Below, one piece after another: positions 1-7,678 of a DNA stretch of 16,802 bases. The position numbers and the translations under genes are program-made. Position 1 is the first letter of the stretch; every line of letters starts with the position of its first letter. Source of the DNA: a bacterium (GTDB taxonomy: Bacteria > Latescibacterota > Latescibacteria > Latescibacterales > Latescibacteraceae); the NCBI GenBank assembly GCA_021372535.1, contig JAJFUH010000046.1:1-16802 (forward strand), given 5' to 3'. A model generated the notes under the pieces. It was given only the letters and a program-made list of their open reading frames with translations. It was not told the origin of the DNA and did no database searches.

Positions 1-487
1 TGTTTCCACCCGAGATGGGGATGACAGTCGCACCGATCTTTTCGGCGCCGTAATGAATACCGAGACCGCCGGTAAAGAGGCCATAACCGTAAGCATTCTG
101 TACAACGTCCTTTTTACCGCAGTCCCCGCAGGCGAGCGTCCGGGCTATAACCTCGGCCCACGTGTCGATATCGTTTCTGGTATAACCTGCAACGATCGGT
201 TTTCCCGTTGTTCCGGACGATGCATGGAGACGCTGAATGTTTTCGAGCGGCTGGGCAAACAGGCCGAAGGGATAATTGTCGCGTAAATCTATTTTCGTGA
301 CAGTCGGGAATTTCGAAAGGTCCGAGAGCTGTTTCAGATCGGATGGTTTGATCCCCTGCTTGTCAAATGACTGTTTATAAAAAGGAATTCGCTCGTACGC
401 ATAACCGAGAATGAACTTGAGACGTTCGAGTTGGAGTTTTTTACGTTCTTCGATGGACATGCACTCATACTTTTCATTCCATATCAT
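1..487 (-). CDS. paaK: Phenylacetate-CoA ligase, N-terminal part (paralog 1, cut by window edge)
   Basis: AMP-forming ligase of the ANL superfamily that activates phenylacetate or a related aryl-acetate with ATP and CoA. About 162 N-terminal residues are visible and the gene runs off the left edge. The ATP-binding P-loop [10 protein letters not shown] lies near residue 90. It is followed by the family-typical [17 protein letters not shown] and GATVIPISGGN stretches. The ATG at 487 is chosen because GGAGGG lies about nine bases upstream and the protein then begins MIWNEKYECM, the usual PaaK opening. It lies 72 bases downstream of iorB on the same strand, so iorA-iorB-paaK is probably one transcript. 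An aryl-CoA ligase beside IorAB is consistent with handling arylacetyl groups. The exact aryl substrate cannot be read from the sequence. Confidence 0.93.
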   Translation of the reverse strand, partial: MIWNEKYECMSIEERKKLQLERLKFILGYAYERIPFYKQSFDKQGIKPSDLKQLSDLSKFPTVTKIDLRDNYPFGLFAQPLENIQRLHASSGTTGKPIVAGYTRNDIDTWAEVIARTLACGDCGKKDVVQNAYGYGLFTGGLGIHYGAEKIGATVIPISGGN

Positions 488-559
488 AGATTGTATCCCT
501 CCCTCCTTTATCCTGGTCAACCGCGCTTCAGAATGATGAATTCATGTATTACCAAAACC

Positions 560-1147
560 TTATGCGCACGAAGCTTCATAACCCAATGCAAACGCTTTCA
601 GATTAATATCGAGATATTTTTGAGGTACCCTGCTCTTGATAACGTCTATCCATACCTCTTTATCGATATCAAGAAACGAGGCAAGAGAGGCCAGCAGGAC
701 GACATTAGCCGCTTTTACCGTGCCTGCCTGTTCCGCCAGATGATCGGCATTGACCGGAACGATTCTGAATCCCATGCCGCGAAGAGAGTCCGTAACGTTA
801 TCCGGGTATTCTCCCATGCCCAGAGAAACCGTAGTGGGTACAATTTCCGCATCGTTGAGGATAATGGTCGCATTGTTCCTGAGCATGTCGGACGCGCGCA
901 GGCCCTCGACCTTTTCGAAAGCGAGCATGATATCCGCCTGACCGTTCTCGATAAGCGGCGACCGGACCGTTTTACCGAAGCGCACATGGCTCGATACACT
1001 GCCCCCGCGCTGGGCCATGCCATGGACTTCGCTCTTGCGGATATCGTAACCGGCGCGGAGGGCTGCTTCGCTGAGAACCTCGGAAGCGAGGATAATTCCC
1101 TGACCGCCGACTCCGACCATAATGACATTGATTGTTTCTTTACTCAT
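560..1147 (-). CDS. iorB: Indolepyruvate:ferredoxin oxidoreductase, beta subunit
   Basis: Small (gamma-domain type) subunit of the 2-oxoacid:ferredoxin oxidoreductase that converts aryl-pyruvates plus CoA to aryl-acetyl-CoA, CO2 and reduced ferredoxin. The 195-residue length is normal for IorB. The opening NVIMVGVGGQG (residues 7-17) and VHGMAQRGGSV (41-51) are the hallmark motifs of the 2-oxoacid oxidoreductase gamma domain. The ATG at 1147 has GGAG eight bases upstream. It follows iorA by 68 bases and precedes paaK by 72 bases, in the order alpha, beta, ligase. Cytoplasmic. Substrate preference (indole-, phenyl- or hydroxyphenyl-pyruvate) is inferred from the family only. Confidence 0.93.
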   Translation of the reverse strand: MSKETINVIMVGVGGQGIILASEVLSEAALRAGYDIRKSEVHGMAQRGGSVSSHVRFGKTVRSPLIENGQADIMLAFEKVEGLRASDMLRNNATIILNDAEIVPTTVSLGMGEYPDNVTDSLRGMGFRIVPVNADHLAEQAGTVKAANVVLLASLASFLDIDKEVWIDVIKSRVPQKYLDINLKAFALGYEASCA

Positions 1148-1215
1148 TCCTGTCTCCGTCTATCTTATTGTTCCATATTCTCCGGGCTGTTCAGCACATG
1201 CATGGAAAAGCGCTG

Positions 1216-2961
1216 TTATTCTATCGCCTCGATCGCTCCAAACGGACAAACCTGCCTGCAGATGCCGCAGCCATAACACATTCCTTTGTCAACCATGATT
1301 ACATCGCCCTTTTTGACAATAGCCGGACACCCGATTTTAAGACAGGCGCCGCATTTTTTACATTGGGCCTGGTTGACCACGGAAAGGGCAAAATCCTGAT
1401 TCCTGCATTTAAGGGCGCAGGCTCTTTTTGCCACGATGACCGAAGGCTCATCGAGCTCCATGCAGGCCTTTACTGCCTTGTCGGTTTCTTCGAGGTTGTA
1501 GGGATCGACGACATGGACATGCCTGACACCAAGCGCCCGTGCGACTTCGGCGATATCGACCGCATGGGTCGGTTCGCCCTTGATCGTGAATCCGGTGCCC
1601 GGATGCTCCTGATGGCCGGTCATGGCGGTCGTCCGGTTATCGAGCACACAGGTGATAACCTTCGATTTATTGTACACGGTATCCATGAGCCCGGTAAGGC
1701 CGGAATGCATGAATGTCGAATCTCCGAGCACAGCTATGACTCTTTTACCCGGTTGATCCTCGAACGCTTTTGAGAATCCTATCGCTCCGCTGATGGATGC
1801 GCCCATACAGATGCAGGTGTCCATGGCCTTGAGAGGCGGCAGGACGCTCAGGGTGTAACAGCCGATATCGCCTGTTACGTAGAGCTTATTCTTGTTTACG
1901 ATATGGAAGAAACCGCGGTGAGGACATCCCGGACAGAGAACGGGAGGTCTCACGGGGATGGGAATATCTGCCGGAATCCGTGACGGCGATGGTTTTTCAC
2001 CGGTCAATCCCTGCCTGACCAGCTCCGGATTCAGCTCATCGCACCGTGGGAAAACCTCCTTGCCGGTCACCTCGATACCAAGCTGCCTGATATGTTCTTC
2101 AAGATAGGGTTCGAGCTCTTCGACAACAAAAAGTTTTTTTACACTCGCCGCGAATGTCCTGATGAGATTTTCCGGCAGAGGCCATGTCATGCCCAGAAGC
2201 AGGAAATCGGCGTCGGGCATGACTTCCATCGCATACTGGGATGCTACACCCGATGTGATAATGCCGATTTCTCCCTTTCCCCGAATGATACGGTTAAACC
2301 TGATTTTTTCCGACAGCTCGCTGAGTTTTATCGACCGCTCCTCTACAATCACATGGCGTTTACGGGCATGACCGGGAACCATGACGTATTTCGCCGTTGT
2401 GCGGATGAACGGTTTCGTCTCAACCTCTGTGCGCTCGCCGATGATTACCGGGCTTTTCCCGTGACAGACCCGTGTGGTGAGAACGATGAGCACTGGAGTA
2501 TCGAACGTCTCCGAAATCTCGAAAGCTTCCATGGTCATGTCCAGGGCTTCCTGGCTGTCGGCTGGCTCAAGCATGGGGATTTTTGCGAATTTTGCGTAAT
2601 AACGGTTATCCTGCTCGTTCTGTGATGAATGCATTCCCGGATCATCCGCGCTTACAATGACCAAACCGCGGCCGATACCTGTATACGAGAGTGTCATGAG
2701 CGGGTCCGCGGCAACGTTCAGCCCCACATGTTTCATCGATGCGATTGCTCTCACTCCCGCAATGGCGGCATTACCGGCAACTTCGAGAGCAACCTTCTCG
2801 TTTGGTGACCATTCGGCATAGATTTCATCATAATGAGCTATATTTTCAAGTATCTCCGTTGATGGAGTACCGGGATAAGCTGCGGCAACCTTCACACCGG
2901 CTTCCCATGCTCCCCGTGCAACGGCCTCATCTCCGGTTAACAGTTTTTTTGTCTGGGTCAT
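1216..2961 (-). CDS. iorA: Indolepyruvate:ferredoxin oxidoreductase, alpha subunit
   Basis: Large catalytic subunit of IOR, carrying thiamine diphosphate and two [4Fe-4S] clusters. At 581 residues it is close to the usual size. The N-terminal pyrimidine-binding domain has YPGTPSTEI at 29-37. CPGCPHRG at 343-350 and GDIGCYTL at 364-371 follow. The TPP pyrophosphate-binding motif runs from GDS at 413-415 to N442. The C-terminal ferredoxin domain has two cysteine sets: C534, C537, C540, C545 with a following Pro, and C562, C565, C568, C572 with a following Pro. All cluster ligands are present, so the enzyme looks functional. The ATG at 2961 has AAGGA about seven bases upstream. The gene appears to have its own promoter (3063-3092) and to lead iorA-iorB-paaK. 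The reaction is reversible in principle, so direction is not fixed by sequence. Confidence 0.96.
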   Translation of the reverse strand: MTQTKKLLTGDEAVARGAWEAGVKVAAAYPGTPSTEILENIAHYDEIYAEWSPNEKVALEVAGNAAIAGVRAIASMKHVGLNVAADPLMTLSYTGIGRGLVIVSADDPGMHSSQNEQDNRYYAKFAKIPMLEPADSQEALDMTMEAFEISETFDTPVLIVLTTRVCHGKSPVIIGERTEVETKPFIRTTAKYVMVPGHARKRHVIVEERSIKLSELSEKIRFNRIIRGKGEIGIITSGVASQYAMEVMPDADFLLLGMTWPLPENLIRTFAASVKKLFVVEELEPYLEEHIRQLGIEVTGKEVFPRCDELNPELVRQGLTGEKPSPSRIPADIPIPVRPPVLCPGCPHRGFFHIVNKNKLYVTGDIGCYTLSVLPPLKAMDTCICMGASISGAIGFSKAFEDQPGKRVIAVLGDSTFMHSGLTGLMDTVYNKSKVITCVLDNRTTAMTGHQEHPGTGFTIKGEPTHAVDIAEVARALGVRHVHVVDPYNLEETDKAVKACMELDEPSVIVAKRACALKCRNQDFALSVVNQAQCKKCGACLKIGCPAIVKKGDVIMVDKGMCYGCGICRQVCPFGAIEAIE

Positions 2962-3010
2962 AAGGTATCCTTGTGCTGTTTTCGAAATCTCACGATAATT
3001 ATAAGGTGGA

Positions 3011-3108
3011 TTTCACTGTATACGTATATAATAGAGCACTGATTATCGTAAGGTATTATAACATAATAGTTAAGAAACCACCATCAAGTCAAGGACAAAT
3101 CAGTGAAA
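3011..3108 (-). promoter_or_regulatory. CACTG-core repeats around the iorA promoter (candidate operators)
   Basis: TTTCACTG at 3011-3018 is a perfect inverted match to CAGTGAAA at 3101-3108. A second CACTG core, CACTGATT at 3037-3044, is a perfect inverted match to AATCAGTG at 3098-3105. One copy therefore sits just upstream of the -35 box and two sit in the predicted leader. A 10-base palindrome, TATACGTATA, lies at 3019-3028. The arrangement would suit a repressor that binds on both sides of the promoter. No regulator gene is visible in the window, so this is inference. Confidence 0.3.
3063..3092 (-). promoter_or_regulatory. Predicted sigma70-type promoter of iorA-iorB-paaK
   Basis: On the minus strand, TTGACT (3092-3087) and TATTAT (3068-3063) are separated by 18 bases. 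A start near 3056 would give a leader of about 95 bases before the iorA ATG at 2961. A TATAAT-like hexamer lies a few bases further on as an alternative -10. Confidence 0.6.
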
Positions 3109-3131
3109 GGTTGCGACCAGCCTTTTCCTGA

Positions 3132-3157
3132 TGATTCCGTGAATTCGCACGGAATCA
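3132..3157 (-). other. Perfect 10-bp hairpin beginning at the glgC stop codon
   Basis: TGATTCCGTG at 3132-3141 pairs perfectly with CACGGAATCA at 3148-3157 across a six-base loop, AATTCG. The 5' arm on the minus strand begins with the TGA stop codon of glgC. There is no U-run on either strand, so it is not a canonical intrinsic terminator. A 3'-end stabilising structure or a factor-assisted terminator is possible. Confidence 0.5.
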
Positions 3158-4417
3158 GAAGGTGGTACCCGAAGGGATAATGGCGTTTTTATAAACCACT
3201 ATAATCCCTTCCCTTACTTCAAAATACGGGCACGCATGCTCGGCAACATGATCCTTGTTCACGAGGGTCACGTTTTCACCGATACGGGCGTTTTTGTCGA
3301 TTATTGCATTCTCTATGACCGTGTTTCTTCCTATCCCGATCATCGGCGAGCCTGCCATCTGATCCTCGTCGATTTCCTGGAGTGACTGGTAACTGTCCGC
3401 TCCCATCATGATAACATTTTTCAATCGTACGCCCGGGCTGATTTTTGACCGGATACCGATAACCGAGCGATCGATAATACTTTCTTCGATAATGCAGCCT
3501 TCGCAGATGCTCGAATTGGATATCCTGCACCCGAGCAGCTTGCTTGCGGGGAGATATCGCGGCCTCGTGTATATTGGGTGATCCCTCCGGTACAGATCGA
3601 AGGCCGGGAACTGGTCGGTGAGGGCAAGATTTGCATGGAAAAAGCTCTTGATGGTTCCGATATCTTCCCAGTATCCGTTGAATTTGTAGGCCTTTACATT
3701 AAGATGCTTTATGGCGTACGGTATGATATGGCGGCCGAAATCATCGCCTTTTTCACCGGTAAGCAGCCGTACGAGAACTCCGCGGTTGAACACGTAGATT
3801 CCCATTGAAGCGAGGTACGGTTTAGCGGCATCGGTATCCGATTCCAGGCCGTTAAGCTCCTCCGGGGACGGTTTTTCTCTGAAATCGACGATACGATCAT
3901 TACGGTCTGTCTTCAGAATTCCGAAATCGCTCGCATTGTCCGCGGCGACTGGCTTTACGGCAACAGTAACATCCGCACCCGTATCACGGTGAAAGTCAAC
4001 GAACTTGTTGTAATCCATCTGGTACAGATGATCGCCCGAAAGGATGAGAAAATAATCCATATCCCGTGCACGGAGATGGGGAAACTGCTGACGTACCGCA
4101 TCCGCCGTGCCCTGGTACCATTGTTCGCTCGACATGGTCTGCTGAGCGGCAAGAATCTCGATGAAACCGGTCGAAAACGAGTCGAATTTGTATGTCTGGT
4201 AGATATGACGGTGCAGCGATACCGAATTGAACTGGGTAAGGATGTAAATATGCATCAAATGAGAGTTGATGCAGTTCGATATCGGGATATCGATCAGCCT
4301 GAATTTGCCCGCAATGGGGACTGCGGGTTTTGCCCTGAGTTTGGTCAACGGCTGAAGTCTCGATCCACGGCCTCCGCCAAGAATCACCGCGAGAACTCTT
4401 TTAATCGCTTCTTCCAT
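3155..4417 (-). CDS. glgC: Glucose-1-phosphate adenylyltransferase (ADP-glucose pyrophosphorylase)
   Basis: Makes ADP-glucose from glucose-1-phosphate and ATP, the committed step of bacterial glycogen synthesis. The protein has 420 residues, normal for the family. The nucleotide-binding loop GGGRGSRLQPLTKLRAKPAV starts at residue 14, followed by RLIDIPISNCINS (40-52). WYQGTADAV is at 100-108, the substrate and metal region GDHLYQMDY at 128-136, and EKP at 181-183. The C-terminal part carries the left-handed beta-helix repeats and ends VYKNAIIPSGTTF. The wording (TKLRAKPAVPIAGK, LTQFNSVSLHRH, the C-terminal end) resembles cyanobacterial and plant enzymes more than the enterobacterial one. It seems to stand alone: 192 bases from paaK upstream, with its own promoter and a hairpin at its stop codon. 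The Shine-Dalgarno is weak. It has no evident role in the neighbouring amino acid genes. Confidence 0.95.
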   Translation of the reverse strand: MEEAIKRVLAVILGGGRGSRLQPLTKLRAKPAVPIAGKFRLIDIPISNCINSHLMHIYILTQFNSVSLHRHIYQTYKFDSFSTGFIEILAAQQTMSSEQWYQGTADAVRQQFPHLRARDMDYFLILSGDHLYQMDYNKFVDFHRDTGADVTVAVKPVAADNASDFGILKTDRNDRIVDFREKPSPEELNGLESDTDAAKPYLASMGIYVFNRGVLVRLLTGEKGDDFGRHIIPYAIKHLNVKAYKFNGYWEDIGTIKSFFHANLALTDQFPAFDLYRRDHPIYTRPRYLPASKLLGCRISNSSICEGCIIEESIIDRSVIGIRSKISPGVRLKNVIMMGADSYQSLQEIDEDQMAGSPMIGIGRNTVIENAIIDKNARIGENVTLVNKDHVAEHACPYFEVREGIIVVYKNAIIPSGTTF

Positions 4418-4464
4418 GGTTATACCGGTGTTTTCAATTTTAAAACGTATGATGCCTTTTGTTT

Positions 4465-4493
4465 ATAATATATTCAAAAAAGCGTTTTCGCAA
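4465..4493 (-). promoter_or_regulatory. Predicted sigma70-type promoter of glgC
   Basis: On the minus strand, TTGCGA (4493-4488) and TATTAT (4470-4465) are separated by 17 bases. This predicts a start near 4458 and a leader of about 40 bases before the ATG at 4417. The -35 box matches consensus at four of six positions. The spacer between paaK and glgC also contains CACGT-AA-ACGTG at 4528-4539, an inverted repeat of unknown meaning. Confidence 0.45.
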
Positions 4494-4609
4494 GATTCTT
4501 CTCCGCTTATGGAATCCCGTTAATATTCACGTAAACGTGTATCTGACACAATTTATATATAATCTGTCCCATATCCGGCGATTATCCCGGTTATTCCTGC
4601 CGGTATCCG

Positions 4610-5917
4610 CTATCGATTGGCATTGCGTAAATCGACTGTCCGGGGATATTTTTCTCCGGGCCGCGGGAAATGGCTTGGTTCGACGAACCTTACGGCTGGT
4701 TCGAACGAAAGCCTGCTCGTAAGGACGTGTCTGATGGTGGATTCCATGTGTCCGTATTTCCTCATTTCATCGCCGAACAGTCTATCGGTCACCTCGATAA
4801 GGATTTCAAGGTTGTCTCCCTGGTCATCGCGCGAAACGACAAGCTGGTATCGCACCGGGAATTCAAACAGCCTGTTGAGCAACTCTTCGATGTCGCGAAC
4901 GTAAATATTGACACCGCGAATAATGATAAGGTCGGTTTTGCGGCTCCGGATTCGTCCAAGCCGTTCATGAGGCCGGCCACACCGGCACGGTTCGGGACTT
5001 ATGGATGTTATGTCGCCGGTCCTGTAGCGGATAAGCGGCATTGATTCGCGGGTGAGTGTCGTAAGCACAAGCTCGCCTTCTTCATGAGGACCAAGGATGC
5101 TGCCTGTTTCGGGATCGATAATTTCAGCGATAAAGTGGTCTTCCCATACATGGAGGCCGTCCTTGTATTCACATTCGCCGGCTACTCCCGGACCCATGAG
5201 TTCGCTGATTCCGTAGATATCGTAAGCCTCGATACCGAGCGATTTCTCGATCTGTGACCGCACATCCTCGCTCCACGGTTCTGCGCCGAACAGCCCTTTC
5301 CTGAGGGTCAGTTCGTGTTTTTCGATACCTTTCTTCTTTATAAAATAGCTGATCTGCATGGCGTATGACGGCGTCGAGAAAAGACACGTCGTGTGATAAT
5401 CCCTCATGATCCGTATCTGCTGCTCCACATCTCCTATGGATACGGGGATCACCGTTGCCCCCATGTGCTCAGCCCCCATATCGAGTCCGAATCCTCCCGA
5501 AAACAGGCCATAGGCGAATGAAACCTGCACAATATCGTTCGAATCGATCCCGATTGCGCAGAGAATACGGGCAAGGAGTTCGGCCCAGTGGTCACGGTCG
5601 TTACGGGTATACCCGACGACAACGGGCCGTCCCGTTGTTCCTGATGAAGAATGAATTCGACGAACATCACGGAGCGGAACAGCAAAAAAACCGTATGGCT
5701 GGTGTTCGACGAGGTCGTCCCGTGTCGTAAACGGTATTTTCCCCAGGTCTTTGATGTTTCGCACGTTTTCGGGAACAACGCCGTTTTTTTCAAAAAGATC
5801 ATGGTAAAACGGTACATTGTTTATGGCGCGGTTCAGCGCGGCCTGTAACCGCTCCATTTTAATCTGATCGAGATCATCCCGGCCGATCATCTCCATATTT
5901 TTATTCCAGACACCCAT
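4610..5917 (-). CDS. paaK: Phenylacetate-CoA ligase family protein (paralog 2, divergent)
   Basis: AMP-forming aryl-acetate:CoA ligase family member with 435 residues, the usual PaaK length. The P-loop SSSGTTGRP is at residues 90-98. YGISELMGPG (235-244) matches the A5 region, RYRTGD (297-302) carries the ribose-binding Asp, and CRCG (311-314) is the family Cys pair. The A8 hinge reads GRIRSRKTDLIIIRGVN instead of the usual [13 protein letters not shown]. The C-terminal catalytic-lysine region reads PGEKYPRTVD rather than VGKAKRVID, so K423 may sit in a shifted context. I start at 5917 rather than the ATG at 5929, because GGAGG (within the upstream ATG-GAG-GTC) lies five bases before 5917. 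It follows livF by 272 bases on the same strand, so its substrate may be related to what the importer brings in. Substrate assignment is less secure than for the other two copies. Confidence 0.88.
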   Translation of the reverse strand: MGVWNKNMEMIGRDDLDQIKMERLQAALNRAINNVPFYHDLFEKNGVVPENVRNIKDLGKIPFTTRDDLVEHQPYGFFAVPLRDVRRIHSSSGTTGRPVVVGYTRNDRDHWAELLARILCAIGIDSNDIVQVSFAYGLFSGGFGLDMGAEHMGATVIPVSIGDVEQQIRIMRDYHTTCLFSTPSYAMQISYFIKKKGIEKHELTLRKGLFGAEPWSEDVRSQIEKSLGIEAYDIYGISELMGPGVAGECEYKDGLHVWEDHFIAEIIDPETGSILGPHEEGELVLTTLTRESMPLIRYRTGDITSISPEPCRCGRPHERLGRIRSRKTDLIIIRGVNIYVRDIEELLNRLFEFPVRYQLVVSRDDQGDNLEILIEVTDRLFGDEMRKYGHMESTIRHVLTSRLSFEPAVRFVEPSHFPRPGEKYPRTVDLRNANR

Positions 5918-6189
5918 ATTGACCTCCATGCTGGACCGCGGTAACGGGCAGTATATGCTTGTAAGAAAACAGAGAAAGGAGACGGAATCTTCAACCGGCA
6001 GAAAAAATGTTTATTTGTTCCGAGGTTTTTTACATGCCAGGGTTTCTGCACCGATGGTGCTTCCCGATTCCCGTTCCTTTTTTTGTGCTTTTTCCCTTAT
6101 TTTAATGCTTATAACAGGTTTTCCGTGCTGATGTTCACGTTCAAATGCCGAATGCCCGCAGAATTCATTCCATCATCGTTCAATCGTCA
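5918..6189 (-). other. Spacer between livF and paaK (272 bases), no gene seen
   Basis: No supported ORF is visible. On the minus strand the spacer has a TATACT -10-like hexamer at 5955-5950, with only a poor -35, about 30 bases before paaK. It also has a short hairpin, GCACC-GAT-GGTGC, at 6048-6060 without a U-run. Transcription could read through from livF or restart here; the sequence does not decide. Confidence 0.35.
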
Positions 6190-6918
6190 TCACGATCCCA
6201 GGAAACCGTCTACGGAACTGCCGAGATAAGCGCGCTGAATATCCTGGCTCTGCTCAAGTTCCTTCGATGTTCCCGATAACACCATTTTCCCGGTTTCGAG
6301 TACATATCCCCTGTCGGATACCTTGAGGGCCAGTTTCGCATTCTGCTCGACGAGGAGAATGGTTCTGCCTTCGTGTTTCAGTTGCTCGATAACCGTATAG
6401 ATTTCCCGTATTATCAGGGGTGCAAGACCTGTCGACGGCTCGTCGAGAAGAAGGAGCTTCGGCTTTGCCATGAGCGCCCGGCCGAACGCGAGCATCTGCT
6501 GTTCACCGCCCGAAAGCGTTCCTGCAAGGTTGTTGCGCCGTTCCGCCAGCCGTGGGAAAAGGCCAAGGACCCATTCAATATCCTGCGAAATTTCTTTTTT
6601 ATCGTTCCGTGTGTATGCGCCGAGCCTGAGGTTGTCGATCACGCTGAGCGGATCGAAAACCAGGCGGTTTTCCGGCGATTGGGCTATTCCGAGGGTGACA
6701 ATTTTTTCCGGCGACATATTTCGTATCGATTTTCCCTCGAAGATGATTTCGCCCCCGATATTCTTGAGAAGGCCCGACAGAGCATGGAGTGTCGTTGTCT
6801 TTCCAGCGCCGTTTGCCCCGATAAGGCTCACAACCTCTCCGCGGGCAATGTGGATCGATATTCCCTTGAGGGCCTGGATACGGTCGTAATATGCTTCGAG
6901 ATTTTTTACGACGAGCAT
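6190..6918 (-). CDS. livF: Branched-chain-type amino acid ABC transporter, ATP-binding protein LivF
   Basis: One of the two ATPase subunits of the HAAT importer, on the cytoplasmic face. It has 242 residues from the chosen start. Walker A GANGAGKTT is at 34-42, the ABC signature LSGGEQQ at 135-141, Walker B LLLLDEP at 155-161, and LVEQNA at 189-194 carries the glutamine that LivF proteins typically have in place of the H-loop histidine. The ATG at 6918 is preferred over the in-frame ATG at 6945. GGGAG lies nine bases before 6918, and this start leaves four bases after livG instead of an overlap, giving MLVVKNLEAYYDRIQALKG, which matches family N-termini. It is the last gene of livKHMGF. Confidence 0.94.
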   Translation of the reverse strand: MLVVKNLEAYYDRIQALKGISIHIARGEVVSLIGANGAGKTTTLHALSGLLKNIGGEIIFEGKSIRNMSPEKIVTLGIAQSPENRLVFDPLSVIDNLRLGAYTRNDKKEISQDIEWVLGLFPRLAERRNNLAGTLSGGEQQMLAFGRALMAKPKLLLLDEPSTGLAPLIIREIYTVIEQLKHEGRTILLVEQNAKLALKVSDRGYVLETGKMVLSGTSKELEQSQDIQRAYLGSSVDGFLGS

Positions 6919-6922
6919 GTCG

Positions 6923-7678
6923 TTAATCTCCCAGATATGCCGCAATAACCTCTGGATTTTTCTGTACTTCCGAAGGTGTACCGCATGTGATGAGAATACC
7001 GTTGTTGAGCACGATAACCGAGTTGGAGATATTCATGACCAGTTCCATGTCATGTTCCACGAGAAAAACCGTAATGCCGGAATCGAGAATGAGCCGGATG
7101 AGCCTGCCGAGTTTGATGGTTTCCTGCGAATTGAGACCTGCCGCCGGTTCATCGAGCAGGAGAAGCCTGGGCTTGGCCGCGAGCGCCCGTGCTATCTCAA
7201 GAATACGCTGTTGCCCGAATGGAAGGTTCCCTGCGTTCATCGATGCAAGGTCTCCGAGCCCGACGAAATCGAGCGCTTTCAGGGCTTCCTCACGGATGAA
7301 CCGTTCCTCACGGCTTACCGAGGGTAGCCGTAACGCCGAGGATAACATTCCCTTCCGGCTTCGTGTGTGAACGCCCACCATCACATTTTCCAGCGCGGAC
7401 ATATTGGAAAATATGCGGATGTTCTGAAAAGTACGCGCTATACCCAGTGCGGCGATCCTGTAGGGTGGAAGACCGGTAATATCCTTCCCGCGGAAATAAA
7501 TCTTTCCCGTCGAGGCCGGAAGAAGACCGGTGACGAGATTGAACGCCGTGGTTTTTCCGGCGCCGTTGGGTCCGATCATGGCTGTAATGATGCCTTCCTG
7601 AATGCATGCATCCAGATCGCAGACAGCTTTTACACCGCCAAAGAAGCGGCACAGTCCTTCGATTTTGAGAAAGCTCAT
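6923..7678 (-). CDS. livG: Branched-chain-type amino acid ABC transporter, ATP-binding protein LivG
   Basis: Second ATPase subunit of the importer, 251 residues from the chosen start. Walker A GPNGAGKTT is at 36-44, the Q-loop region RTFQNIRIF at 82-90, the signature in its LivG form LPFGQQR at 152-158, Walker B LLLLDEP at 172-178, and the switch histidine H209 in VEHDM. I start at 7678, where ATGA overlaps the livM stop codon and gives MSFLKIEGLCRFFGG, typical of LivG. An in-frame ATG at 7705 and a TTG at 7717 with AGGA nearby are alternatives that would add 9 or 13 residues. No strong Shine-Dalgarno precedes 7678, so translation is probably coupled to livM. Confidence 0.93.
   Translation of the reverse strand: MSFLKIEGLCRFFGGVKAVCDLDACIQEGIITAMIGPNGAGKTTAFNLVTGLLPASTGKIYFRGKDITGLPPYRIAALGIARTFQNIRIFSNMSALENVMVGVHTRSRKGMLSSALRLPSVSREERFIREEALKALDFVGLGDLASMNAGNLPFGQQRILEIARALAAKPRLLLLDEPAAGLNSQETIKLGRLIRLILDSGITVFLVEHDMELVMNISNSVIVLNNGILITCGTPSEVQKNPEVIAAYLGD

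Noticed and set aside
431-1773. Two long plus-strand ORFs opposite iorB and iorA
   Set aside because: They lie antisense to well-supported iorA/iorB, show no family motif and lack Shine-Dalgarno signals; they are shadows of the coding strand.
6110-6171. A 19-codon ORF after livF on the minus strand (MNSAGIRHLN...)
   Set aside because: Too short to judge, weak ribosome-binding signal and no motif; likely chance.
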